In this document: piece by piece, positions 8,651 to 17,450 of the stretch
Layout: each line of letters starts with the position of its first letter
How positions within the stretch are numbered: the stretch's first letter is position 1
Assembly (NCBI GenBank): GCA_964291465.2
Contig: OZ219942.1
Span: forward strand, 297,024-361,023
DNA: 64,000 nucleotides
DNA from: JAGWBJ01 sp964291465
GTDB taxonomy: Bacteria; Chloroflexota; Dehalococcoidia; Lucifugimonadales; JAGWBF01
Direction: 5' to 3'
Position numbers and translations under genes: made by a program
The notes under the pieces: generated by a model
The model's database searches: none
Told to the model about the DNA's origin: nothing
What the model saw: only the letters and a program-made list of their open reading frames with translations

Positions 8651-9919
8651 CTAAACTTCGGCGATTTTGTGACCGGTCGAATGCATATGATTCAGCGCCT
8701 TCCATTCATGCCACCAGGCACGGCGGGAACCATCAGAGAACATGCAATCCTGCATAGTGCAGTAGAAGCGTGCGCCGGACCAGATTCCCGGTAGCGGAGC
8801 TGAGCCCCTAGCGACGCCCGTGTCCATTCTCGATAAGGCTGCTGCCAGACGCCCAAACAATGAGTCTAGACCTAAGTCCCCTTCATCCTCGTTTACTCTT
8901 CCATCTTTCGTCTCCTCATCGTCGTCCTCGTCTTCGTCCTCTTCAACATCTTGCAATTGGTTATCGTCGCGATCGTCGACCCAGTCAGCGGTCTCATCAA
9001 TTGCCTGGGTGCCTGATTGAATCTCAGAGACTTGTGCAGTCAGAACCTCGATTCTGTCACGCAAGTCTGCGTTCTCTGACCGCAACTCGACCGTAAGCCG
9101 TCTGACGTTCTCTACATCCGAGGTCCGCGCCAACTCCTCAGTTCCTTGTAAGTCATCGGTGTCTTGGGTTTTAACCGTTCGCATCTCGGATATAATCTCG
9201 GATATAATCTCGGCTTGCCGGTCGATTTGTTCTCGAAGCTCAGCGAGTCCTGTCTTTATCAGGAGAGTGACTTCGTCTCGGAACCGATCGTCTTGGACCC
9301 GGAATTGTTCCCTTAGGCCGTCAAGTATTTCAGCCCAATCTTGATCAGCGTCACTGTCCAACCGTTCCAGGCGTTCGATTGTATCGTTTAGCTTGATCGC
9401 AAGCTCACCGACTACGGCCTCCAAGTTGACGACGTCAGGGTCTGGAATCCTACGAGAGAGTTCTTCGACTCGGCCCCTCTCACCGAAGTGATTGATGGAA
9501 CTCATCATTTCTGTGATGTGGTAAAGATAGGCTCTGGTTTCTGCCGGACCTATGTCTCCGGTATCAGGGTGAGCTTCCCGGTGACGACCTGATGCGGCAA
9601 ATTGACAATGCAGCATCACGTTCTGCCGGTCGTCTTTGAACGCATCGCTAAAGACCGAATCCCAGTGGTGCCCAATCAGCCCCGGGAAATCGCCAACGTC
9701 GATAAACCCCTTTAGCTCTCCACCGCGGTTGAGGTGGCTCCGAAAGGCGTTCAGCCTGCCGGTATTGCGTCTAACAGAAAGCGCGTCTTCGACGGCCTTC
9801 TCCAGCGTGAGCCCAGGAGCCTGCTTCAGGCAACGGACGATGAACTCCCGCATGGAGTCCCGGTATATTCCGATAGCCCGGTCAAGAATGTCCCTATTGG
9901 GACGATCGATGGCCACCAT
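8651..9919 (-). CDS. HEPN (Swt1-like) protein with coiled coil, acidic tract and C2H2 zinc finger
   Basis: A 422-residue protein. Residues 1-150 resemble the Swt1-type HEPN domain. They include DVGDFPGLIGHHWDSVFSD and an R-x4-H motif at R112-H117 (RHREAH), the HEPN ribonuclease signature. Residues about 155-310 form a long coiled coil. About 318-360 is a strongly acidic tract (DEDEDDDEE). The C-terminus has C387-x4-C392 and H411/H413-x-H417, a C2H2-type zinc finger. GGAGGTATAGGAG precedes the ATG and a TATAAT box lies at 10039-10044. HEPN proteins are common in toxin-antitoxin and antiphage systems. A role here is inference from domains and context. Confidence 0.7.
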   Translation of the reverse strand: MVAIDRPNRDILDRAIGIYRDSMREFIVRCLKQAPGLTLEKAVEDALSVRRNTGRLNAFRSHLNRGGELKGFIDVGDFPGLIGHHWDSVFSDAFKDDRQNVMLHCQFAASGRHREAHPDTGDIGPAETRAYLYHITEMMSSINHFGERGRVEELSRRIPDPDVVNLEAVVGELAIKLNDTIERLERLDSDADQDWAEILDGLREQFRVQDDRFRDEVTLLIKTGLAELREQIDRQAEIISEIISEMRTVKTQDTDDLQGTEELARTSDVENVRRLTVELRSENADLRDRIEVLTAQVSEIQSGTQAIDETADWVDDRDDNQLQDVEEDEDEDDDEETKDGRVNEDEGDLGLDSLFGRLAAALSRMDTGVARGSAPLPGIWSGARFYCTMQDCMFSDGSRRAWWHEWKALNHMHSTGHKIAEV

Positions 9920-10104
9920 CTCCTATACCTCCCGTCAGGTGCAGTCAGCATCCGCCTTCTCGGTGAACCCCGGTTCAGGACCTCTCTTCCATCTCCCCCT
10001 GCTCTTCGACCACGGCTCGCATCCGACTGATCGCTCACATTATACCCCCACGTCAAGGATCAGTAGTGTGACTGAAACATGACATTTCCCAGTCCCCCCA
10101 AAGC

Positions 10105-10190
10105 AAAGCCGGGCCCTCGTGAGCCCGGCTTTCTTGGCGGCACCTTGACAGGGATGGTCGAAGGAGGCGTTGCTACAGGGTTTCGCGTTG
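10105..10190. repeat. Partial copy of the 16S trailer-terminator region
   Basis: Positions 10105-10132 form the hairpin AAAGCCGGGC...GCCCGGCTTT. This and about 55 following bases match the 16S terminator and trailer at 12388-12470 at roughly 80%. No rRNA is attached. The rest of the gap from 9920 to 10248 shows no coding potential beyond the TATAAT box of the HEPN gene. Terminator activity on the minus strand is plausible. Confidence 0.75.
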
Positions 10191-10231
10191 AACAGCAGGC
10201 GTTCTCGGGCTGGGAGCCTTCCCCTTCATGC

Positions 10232-10687
10232 TCATCCGGCCCGGGGCGCCGCCCGGGGGTCGCCACTGTTGGTGAGGGAGATGACCGCGTCGGAGTGGGA
10301 GTGGACGACGCTGGCGGCGGGGATGAAGGCGTGGAGCAGCGTCTCGATGGAGGGCCTGCGGGCGCCCGGCTCCAGGGCGCAGTGCGCCAGGTACGCTACC
10401 ATCTCCTCGTCGGCCATCTCGTCCCGGTCGAAGAGGGCGGCCACGTCCTCCAGCCGGAGGGCCGCAAAGTCCTCGGCGCGGGCGGTCTTCAGGTCGGCGC
10501 CGCTGCTCTTGATGACCAGGGCCGGGGTGTCCCGCCCGCGAAAGTCCGGCAGGGTGGTCTTGACGGATGTGTTGCCCCCGCCCCAAAGCACCAGGGAGGG
10601 CTCGGCCCCGACGAGCCTGCTCTGGTAGACGAGCAGGTTCAGGTCCGTCATGGCGGATGTGTCGCCGTCGCTCCAGAGGTTACGCAT
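10232..10687 (-). pseudogene. Truncated 5' duplicate of the aldolase-dehydrogenase gene
   Basis: The first 144 or so codons duplicate the intact aldolase gene and then run into unrelated sequence and a stop after residue 151. The fragment keeps only the start of the aldolase domain and would lack the dehydrogenase. It is preceded by GAAGGGATCT before the ATG, a plausible ribosome binding site. It therefore seems to carry the original promoter and leader of the gene, now cut off from the full coding region by the island. Confidence 0.9.
10249..10687 (-). repeat. 439-bp direct repeat, copy 2
   Basis: Partner of 6879-7317, same orientation, offset exactly 3370 bases. The upstream flanks beyond the ATG differ completely between the copies, which places one junction at the start codon. 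Confidence 0.93.
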
Positions 10688-10798
10688 AGATCCCTTCAGT
10701 CATTACTCGGGCAGCCCGTGGGTCGGGGATATTATCACCGAGGCGACGGCTCATGGCAATGGATGCGGCGTCTGCGAGGCGGAGGGCGCAACTCTGCG

Positions 10799-10827
10799 TT
10801 GATGACCCCGGCCACTGGGACTATACT
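10799..10827 (+). promoter_or_regulatory. Sigma70-type promoter for the HEPN/PaREP1-like gene
   Basis: TTGATG, a 17-base spacer and TATACT, located 40 bases before the GTG start of the next gene. Confidence 0.6.
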
Positions 10828-10866
10828 AGCCTTGTCAACATGGAATGGGCCGTCAAGGAGTAGCAC

Positions 10867-11256
10867 GTGCTGTCGACAGGGCGAGTGATGGTGCTTTTCG
10901 AGGACGCCCGGCGGCTTGAGGTATCGGCGTTGGAGCGGCTGACCTCGGGCGATGTCCGGGATGCCGCCGATAAGGCGTGGGGGGCGACCAAGCGGGCTGC
11001 CGACGCCCTAGTTCTGGCCCGCACGGGTGAAGAGCCAAGCACATCCGGACGGACTGCGCGCGGAGTGCGTGAACTGAGGCGCAGCGACCCCACGCTGTTC
11101 GCCGACCTCCACCAACGGTACTTCGCGCGACAGGCGGAGCTGCACGGCAACTGCTTCTATGACGGTAACTGCGAGCCGCTGGAAGTGATAGAGGCCCAGG
11201 TCCGGGAGACGGACCAGTTCATCCGGGACTGCAAGACTCGGGCCGAAACAGGCTGA
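10867..11256 (+). CDS. PaREP1/HEPN-like small helical protein
   Basis: A 129-residue all-helical protein starting at GTG, with AAGGAG six bases upstream. The segment DVRDAADKAWGATKRAADALV resembles the PaREP1/HEPN-type core, which typically reads A-x-E-K-x-W-G-A. A second family member lies at 11958-12329 (GAEKLWGATTQALKSYCASRG). Such proteins often pair with nucleotidyltransferases or occur in toxin-antitoxin loci. No partner is adjacent here. Its function is unknown. Confidence 0.7.
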   Translation: MLSTGRVMVLFEDARRLEVSALERLTSGDVRDAADKAWGATKRAADALVLARTGEEPSTSGRTARGVRELRRSDPTLFADLHQRYFARQAELHGNCFYDGNCEPLEVIEAQVRETDQFIRDCKTRAETG

Positions 11257-11269
11257 TGCGGCTACCTTC

Positions 11270-11596
11270 CTAGCCGGCCACCCGATAGATACGTGGCTCG
11301 GGGTTACTTGTGAGTATGTCCACCACTTGCGGTACTAGTTGTTGGAGTTCCTTCACGTGGAGCCGCGTTACGACCATCACAACCACCGGTATTGATAGAG
11401 CCTCGACGTTCTGTTGGTATTCAATGCCCCGGTCCACCGTAATGAGAGCATCGAACGCATGCGATGCCGCAAGCCGGAGAGGGTCGCCGTTGGATACACC
11501 GGCCCAGCCCATACTCTGGACCGTCAAGATATCAGAGCCTTCAGGAAAGTACGCGGCAAGTCGTCTCGGCACCGGTTCGTCAAGCAGTAGCTTCAC
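11270..11596 (-). CDS. DUF5615 PIN-like toxin
   Basis: A 108-residue PIN-like protein. The start MKLLLDEPVPRRLAAYFP and the segment DALITVDRGIEYQQN (acidic residues at the PIN active site) match DUF5615. It is encoded directly after a DUF433 protein with a four-base ATGA overlap, the standard arrangement of this proposed toxin-antitoxin pair. It is expected to be an RNase held inactive by the DUF433 partner. Family assignment is from pattern recognition only. Confidence 0.88.
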   Translation of the reverse strand: MKLLLDEPVPRRLAAYFPEGSDILTVQSMGWAGVSNGDPLRLAASHAFDALITVDRGIEYQQNVEALSIPVVVMVVTRLHVKELQQLVPQVVDILTSNPEPRIYRVAG

Positions 11597-11805
11597 TTAG
11601 ATGGCACGCACAGCAATTCCTTAGCGTGTCGAAGGACCGCAACTGCTTGCTGCCTCGTCACCGTGGGGAAGTCATCCAGAAACTCTTCAAGCCGGTCGCC
11701 CACTTCCAGGTAATCCAACAGGGCCGATACTGGAACTCTCGTGCCGGGGAATACGGGCGTCCCGCCAAGGATGGTCGGGTCTTTACTGATGGCTCCGGCA
11801 TTCAT
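11593..11805 (-). CDS. DUF433 antitoxin
   Basis: A 70-residue protein. ILGGTPVFPGTRVPVSALLDYLEVGDRLEEFL is split here as GGTPVFPGTRVPV followed by LLDYLEVG, the DUF433 winged-helix core. The start is the ATG with GGAGG eight bases upstream; an open extension to 11871 overlaps a gene remnant and is not supported. It is coupled to the DUF5615 toxin. It probably also represses its own operon, as DUF433 proteins resemble DNA-binding domains. Confidence 0.87.
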   Translation of the reverse strand: MNAGAISKDPTILGGTPVFPGTRVPVSALLDYLEVGDRLEEFLDDFPTVTRQQAVAVLRHAKELLCVPSK

Positions 11806-11917
11806 GGATTGAGCCTCCAAACGCAGTATAGCGAACGAGGAACGCTCGCGTCGAGTCCCGGTACACGGCAAGGGTCTGAATGAGTGTCGCCTGATTGGGT
11901 CGGTCGACGACCGTCAT
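11783..11917 (-). pseudogene. Remnant of the N-terminus of the HEPN/zinc-finger gene
   Basis: A 44-codon open frame with AAGAGG before its ATG. The first 28 residues (MTVVDRPNQATL...YRDSTRAFLVR) align with the first 29 of the protein at 8651-9919 (MVAIDRPNRDIL...YRDSMREFIVR). After that it runs into unrelated sequence that ends inside the DUF433 gene. It is therefore a broken second copy, cut off by insertion or deletion at about 11830. Confidence 0.75.
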
Positions 11918-11957
11918 CTGCTGGACCTCTTGGCGAGTCGCCGCAACCGGAAACCGT

Positions 11958-12329
11958 TTACACGGCGCGGGCATCCAGGAGTGTTTGGACCAGCTCCTCG
12001 ATGTCGGGGATGTAGCTGTCCAGGTCTTCCTGCTCCATCCAGTCGTTATAGAAGTTGGAGTGGCAGGACTGGGCTATCCCGAAGGCCAACCGCAAGGACG
12101 GGTTACCCAGCTGAAGGGCCAGGTCCATGAGGGCGCCGCGGCGGTGTTGGTACTTGCCTTGGGGCATACCGCGGCTGGCGCAGTAGGACTTGAGGGCTTG
12201 GGTGGTCGCGCCCCACAGTTTCTCGGCTCCCTGGGGAAGATCGCCGGCGGCTATCTCTTCCTTGGCTTGCTCCAGCATCCGGCGGGCCAGGTCCGCATGT
12301 TTCTCGGTCGGCGATTGGTTGATTTGCAC
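11958..12329 (-). CDS. PaREP1/HEPN-like small helical protein, second paralogue
   Basis: A 123-residue helical protein with a GTG start and GGAGG just upstream. The core GAEKLWGATTQALKSYCASRG matches the paralogue at 10867-11256 in sequence and position. The C-terminal half contains NFYNDWMEQEDLD, comparable to NCFYDGNCEPLE of the other. It ends 40 bases beyond the HEPN remnant. Two diverged copies on opposite strands, with a toxin-antitoxin pair between them, mark this as accessory DNA. Function unknown. Confidence 0.7.
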   Translation of the reverse strand: MQINQSPTEKHADLARRMLEQAKEEIAAGDLPQGAEKLWGATTQALKSYCASRGMPQGKYQHRRGALMDLALQLGNPSLRLAFGIAQSCHSNFYNDWMEQEDLDSYIPDIEELVQTLLDARAV

Positions 12330-12388
12330 GTCGCCTCCGGCTCAAAAGGAAGCTCTGCTCATATTCTAGCCCACCGCACCTCAAACCA

Positions 12389-12416
12389 AAAGCCGGGCCC
12401 TTGTGAGCCCGGCTTT
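12389..12416 (-). terminator. Terminator of the 16S transcript
   Basis: AAAGCCGGGC and GCCCGGCTTT form a ten-pair stem. On the minus strand it is followed by a T-rich stretch (TTTTGGTTTG). It lies about 210 bases past the 16S 3' end and just beyond the trailer arm of the processing helix. The reverse orientation also has a short T-run, so it may work both ways. Confidence 0.85.
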
Positions 12417-12422
12417 CTTTGC

Positions 12423-12451
12423 GGCACCTTGACCTGGATAGTGGAAGAAGG
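12423..12451 (-). other. 16S trailer arm of the precursor processing helix
   Basis: In the minus-strand transcript this segment is complementary to the leader segment at 14152-14183 over about 29 bases with a small bulge (CACTATCCAG against CTGGATAGTG at the centre). Such leader-trailer helices are cut by RNase III to free pre-16S. Confidence 0.8.
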
Positions 12452-12625
12452 CGTTGTTACGGTTCTACGTGTTGTTGCAGCGGCGGGCTTTCTCAGGGGA
12501 CTGCCTTGCCGGGGCCCGAGAGCCGAAGCTCAACCAGACGGCCCCGATGGGGCAGAACACCCGCCGACCGACCTAGGAGTTGGACGCTGCCGGGACCCCG
12601 TGGGGCCGGCGGCGCCGTGGCTCCC

Positions 12626-14142
<1,517 letters not shown>

Positions 14143-14151
14143 GTAACCTTA

Positions 14152-14183
14152 CCTTTCTTCCACTATCCAGTTGTTAAGGTGCC
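14152..14183 (-). other. 16S leader arm of the precursor processing helix
   Basis: Complementary to the trailer segment at 12423-12451. It lies between the promoter and the mature 5' end, as expected for the RNase III stem of a 16S precursor. Confidence 0.8.
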
Positions 14184-14215
14184 ACGCGCCCGCCTCTCGG
14201 CGGACGCTTGTGAGT

Positions 14216-14244
14216 ATCATAATGAAATTGCCGTATCATGTCAA
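14216..14244 (-). promoter_or_regulatory. rRNA promoter
   Basis: On the minus strand: TTGACA, a 17-base spacer and TATGAT, about 75 bases upstream of the mature 16S 5' end. It is the best promoter match in this part of the window. Confidence 0.88.
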
Positions 14245-14319
14245 GGGCTGCGGCCCGCCTCCGGGACCCTTTCGTCACCACATCGAGGGGCCGCACGGGA
14301 CGGCCCCGACGGGTCCGGC

Positions 14320-15453
14320 TCAGCCGCGCTCCTCGACCATCTCCAGGAACCGGTCGAACAGGTACTCGTTGTCCCGGGGCCCCGGGGAGCCCTCGGAGTG
14401 GTACTGGATGGTCAGGATGGGGAGGTCCCTGTGCCTCAGGCCCTCGACGGTGCCGTCGTTGAGGTTGACGTGGGTGACCTCCAGGTCGGCGGGGAGGGAG
14501 TCTCCATCCACCGCGTAACCGTGGTTCTGGGCGGTGACGTAGACGCGGCCGGTGGCCAGGTCCTTGACTGGATGGTTGGCGCCCCGGTGGCCGTACTTGA
14601 GCTTGAAGGTGGAGGCCCCCAGGGCCCGGGCCAGCACCTGGTGCCCCAGGCAGATGCCCATGACCGGCACCCTTCCCGACAACCCCCGGGCGTTCTCCAC
14701 CACCCGGCCCAGAAGGGCGGGGTCGCCGGGACCTGGGGAGAGGACGACGCCATCGGGCTCCAGGGAGAGCATCTCCTCGGCGGAGGTGACGGCGGGCACG
14801 GCAGTGACGGCGCATCCCCGCTGGGCCAGGAGCCGCAGTATGTTGTACTTCAGGCCCAGGTCCGCCACCAGGATGCGCCGGGAAGGCCCTCCGTTGGACG
14901 CCGTCCGCTCCCAGGTGTAGGCCTCGCCCGTGGTCACGGCCTGAACGTAGTCCACCTCCCCGTAGCTCGGCCCCCCCCGCAGCCGCGCCAGGGCAGCCTC
15001 GGCCGCGGACTCCGCCAACGGCCCCGTTGCCGGGCCGCCGCCGGGGGCCCGGTCCGAGTGTATTGCCCCCATGACCACGCCTCCGCTGCGCAGGCGCCGG
15101 GTGACGGCCCGGGTGTCCACCTGCTCCAGGCCCGGGATCTCCTGGGACTCCAGGAACTCGTGGAGGGTCGCCGTGCTGAGTCCGTGGCTGGGGAGGTCGC
15201 AGCGGCCCCGGACCACCAGGCCGGCCACCTGGATTCGCCTGGACTCGAAGTCCTGGGGGTTGATCCCGTAGTTGCCCACCAGGGGATACGTGAGGACCAC
15301 TATCTGACCCGCGTAGGACGGGTCGGTCAACACCTCCTGGTAGCCCGTCATGCTGGTGTTGAAGACCACCTCGCCGCGGGCGGGCCCTAGCGCACCAAAG
15401 GGCTCGCCACGGTAGACTGTCCCATCTTCCAGGACCAGGTATCCCTCAGCCAT
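14320..15453 (-). CDS. carA: Carbamoyl-phosphate synthase small (glutaminase) subunit
   Basis: A 377-residue subunit that hydrolyses glutamine and passes ammonia to CarB for arginine and pyrimidine synthesis. The N-terminal CPS small-chain domain begins LVLEDGTVYRGEPFG and includes NTSMTGYQEVLTDPSY. The class I glutaminase triad is C268 (GICLGHQ), H352 and E354 (QYHSEGSPGP); most relatives have QFHPEASPGP, so the loop is slightly altered. carB is not adjacent within the visible downstream region, which is occupied by the 16S unit. Length is normal. Confidence 0.97.
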   Translation of the reverse strand: MAEGYLVLEDGTVYRGEPFGALGPARGEVVFNTSMTGYQEVLTDPSYAGQIVVLTYPLVGNYGINPQDFESRRIQVAGLVVRGRCDLPSHGLSTATLHEFLESQEIPGLEQVDTRAVTRRLRSGGVVMGAIHSDRAPGGGPATGPLAESAAEAALARLRGGPSYGEVDYVQAVTTGEAYTWERTASNGGPSRRILVADLGLKYNILRLLAQRGCAVTAVPAVTSAEEMLSLEPDGVVLSPGPGDPALLGRVVENARGLSGRVPVMGICLGHQVLARALGASTFKLKYGHRGANHPVKDLATGRVYVTAQNHGYAVDGDSLPADLEVTHVNLNDGTVEGLRHRDLPILTIQYHSEGSPGPRDNEYLFDRFLEMVEERG

Positions 15454-15565
15454 CGACGACCGCCGGTCCGCTCCTCTCCGGGCGGCGTAGACGCCGCACG
15501 CCCGACACTACACACTCCATGATAGCAGTCGGGCCGCCGTGACTCCAGCGGCGGCCAAGAAGAAT

Positions 15566-15586
15566 GGGGCCCTCTGGAAGGGCCCC
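15566..15586 (-). terminator. Terminator of the panD-methyltransferase operon
   Basis: GGGGCCC and GGGCCCC pair around a seven-base loop. On the minus strand it is followed by ATTCTTCTT. It lies 39 bases beyond the end of the last methyltransferase gene. Confidence 0.7.
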
Positions 15587-15624
15587 TCAAGGGTAAACAC
15601 GACTGCGGCTGTGGTCTCGGCGGG

Positions 15625-16251
15625 CTAAAGGGCGCGGTATACCCAGATCTGGTGATAGACTTCAGGCTCGCCCTTGGGAAGGGGCTGAAACTCCCTGCCT
15701 TCCTCCACGAGCTTCCACGCGCCCCTGGACTCCAGCTCCTCCTGGACCTCCTTGAACCCGTTGGCCACGTAGACGTCCGGCCGCAGGCCGAACAGTACGT
15801 GCCCCCCCGGCTTGGTGATCCGGACCAGCTCGTGGAGCGACTCGGCCGGGGCGTGTCCCAGGGTGAACACACCGACGCTGATGACCGCGTCGAAGGAGCC
15901 CGTCGGGAAATCCAGGACCTCCCCCAGCACCATCTGGCGGCACTCGCGGTAGACGCCCTTCTGCCTGGCCTGTTCCAGCATCCCGGCGGACAGGTCCATG
16001 GCCACAAGGTCGCCGTATCCAAGGGCGGCCAGGCACTCTCCCACTAGGCCCGTTCCCGCACCGGCGTCCAGGATGCGGGCATCCTTGGGCACGTAGCGAG
16101 AGAGCACGTCCGCGGCTTTCCGGGGGGCTATCCACCCGAACTGCTCGGCGAGGTCCGAATCGTACTCCGAGGCCCACTGGTCGTAGCGCTCGGCCAGCTC
16201 CCGGTTGTTTTGGGACGAGTATACCCACTGGACCCGGTTCTCGTCTTTCAT
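15625..16251 (-). CDS. SAM-dependent methyltransferase (METTL27/WBSCR27-like)
   Basis: A 208-residue class I methyltransferase. Motif I is ILDAGAGTGLVG at 60-71. The pre-core segment ERYDQWASEYDSDLAEQFGW and the following GMLEQARQKGVY resemble the METTL27 (WBSCR27) family. The chosen ATG gives the natural family start; a longer frame upstream overlaps the preceding gene. It is the third gene of a panD operon, 28 bases after another methyltransferase. Its substrate is unknown. A small amino or carboxyl compound is plausible from context. Confidence 0.88.
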   Translation of the reverse strand: MKDENRVQWVYSSQNNRELAERYDQWASEYDSDLAEQFGWIAPRKAADVLSRYVPKDARILDAGAGTGLVGECLAALGYGDLVAMDLSAGMLEQARQKGVYRECRQMVLGEVLDFPTGSFDAVISVGVFTLGHAPAESLHELVRITKPGGHVLFGLRPDVYVANGFKEVQEELESRGAWKLVEEGREFQPLPKGEPEVYHQIWVYRAL

Positions 16252-16279
16252 GCGGCTGCTCTCCGTGAAGGGACCCGGC

Positions 16280-17098
16280 TCATTTCTGACAGACGTAGAA
16301 GCCCCAACCCAGCTCTTCCTGCTCCACCGCCTTGACCATCTGCCCATAGGCGTGGGCGAGGGTCTGGTACTTGCCCGAGAGGGCATCCCCCTTGGCCCCG
16401 GCCATTTCTCCCAGCCGCTGGTAGCTCATCTTCAGATGAGGCGACAGGTCGTGGGCCTCCAAGACCTGGAACCCGGTGCGCACCAGGGCCTCCTGGTAGG
16501 AGCGGAAGCTGAAGTCCGTGTCGAACAGGAGCCTGTCGTACACGTAGGTCCGGGCAGCCGCGCTGATGTCGGGTCTGGGCTTGATAAGGTCGTCGAACAC
16601 CAGCAGCCCACCATCCTCCAGCACCCGGTACGCCTCCTGGAGCACCTTCTCCTTGTCGGGGATGTGATAGATGACGGCCTGGCTCCATACGTGGGTGAAG
16701 GATGCGTCTGGGAAGGGCAGATCGGTGCCCGAACCCTTCTTGAATCCCAGCCTCGCCCTGATTTCGGGGGGCTGGTCCTCCAGGGCCTCGATGGCGTTGG
16801 CGACGCGGACTCCGCTCAGGTCCATCCCCGTGACCCGGCACTTGCGGGCGGCGGCGAGCCACATGGAGGTCTTACCGTTGCCGCAGCCCAAGTCGAGGAG
16901 CCTGGACTCCTCGTCGAGGCGCGCCTTTCCGGCCATGATGTCGTTAAGGTTGTCGCACGCCTTGAGAAAGTCCGAGCCGGTACTGTCGTCGAACACTCCC
17001 CAGTGAAGGCCACCCTCGCTGTCCCAGAACGAGCGATAGATGGCGTCCTCGGCGTCGTAGAACTCCTCGGTGCTGAGCTCAGTGAACCGGCTCTTCAA
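16280..17098 (-). CDS. SAM-dependent methyltransferase, sarcosine/dimethylglycine-methyltransferase-like
   Basis: A 272-residue class I methyltransferase with motif I LLDLGCGNG at 67-75. The N-terminal segment FYDAEDAIYRSFWDSEGGLHWG and the overall length recall the sarcosine/dimethylglycine N-methyltransferases that make glycine betaine. Its start overlaps the end of panD by 20 bases, so translation is probably coupled. The context suggests action on beta-alanine or a derivative, which is inference. Ubiquinone/C-methyltransferases share the same core and cannot be excluded. Confidence 0.85.
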   Translation of the reverse strand: MKSRFTELSTEEFYDAEDAIYRSFWDSEGGLHWGVFDDSTGSDFLKACDNLNDIMAGKARLDEESRLLDLGCGNGKTSMWLAAARKCRVTGMDLSGVRVANAIEALEDQPPEIRARLGFKKGSGTDLPFPDASFTHVWSQAVIYHIPDKEKVLQEAYRVLEDGGLLVFDDLIKPRPDISAAARTYVYDRLLFDTDFSFRSYQEALVRTGFQVLEAHDLSPHLKMSYQRLGEMAGAKGDALSGKYQTLAHAYGQMVKAVEQEELGWGFYVCQK

Positions 17099-17450
17099 CG
17101 GGAACCCTCCCCAAGTACTCCACGAACCTGTTGTCCCGGTCCACCAGGATCATCTTAGGGTCCACAGGTCGGTCGGTGACATCGAAAGCCATGATGATGA
17201 CGCAATCGCCAACGTCGCAGAGCTTCGCCGCCGCGCCCTGTACGGACACCCGGCCCGATCCCCGGTCTCCCTCCAAGACGTAGGTCTCCCACCGGTTGCC
17301 ATTGTTTATGTCGCAGATCAGCACCTTCTCGTACTCCCACAGGTCCGCCCGGTCCATGAGCTCGCGGTCGATGATGATGCTGCCAATGTAGTCGGCGTCG
17401 GTGCTCGAAATGTATGCGCGGTGTATCTTGGACCTCAAAATGTTTCTCAA
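17079..17450 (-). CDS. panD: Aspartate 1-decarboxylase precursor
   Basis: A 123-residue pyruvoyl enzyme that converts L-aspartate to beta-alanine. The self-cleavage site is G23-S24 in YIGSIIID, and K9 in SKIHRA is conserved. INNGNRWETYVLEGDRGSG and the VQGAAAKLCDVGD segment are family hallmarks. The usual role is pantothenate synthesis, but no panB or panC is nearby. Two methyltransferase genes follow in an overlapping operon. The ATG lies about 430 bases downstream of a near-consensus promoter. Confidence 0.93.
   Translation of the reverse strand: MRNILRSKIHRAYISSTDADYIGSIIIDRELMDRADLWEYEKVLICDINNGNRWETYVLEGDRGSGRVSVQGAAAKLCDVGDCVIIMAFDVTDRPVDPKMILVDRDNRFVEYLGRVPVEEPVH

Noticed and set aside
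11806..11871. N-terminal extension of the DUF433 protein
   Set aside because: The extra residues overlap the HEPN-gene remnant, have no similarity to DUF433, and a good ribosome binding site precedes the internal ATG.
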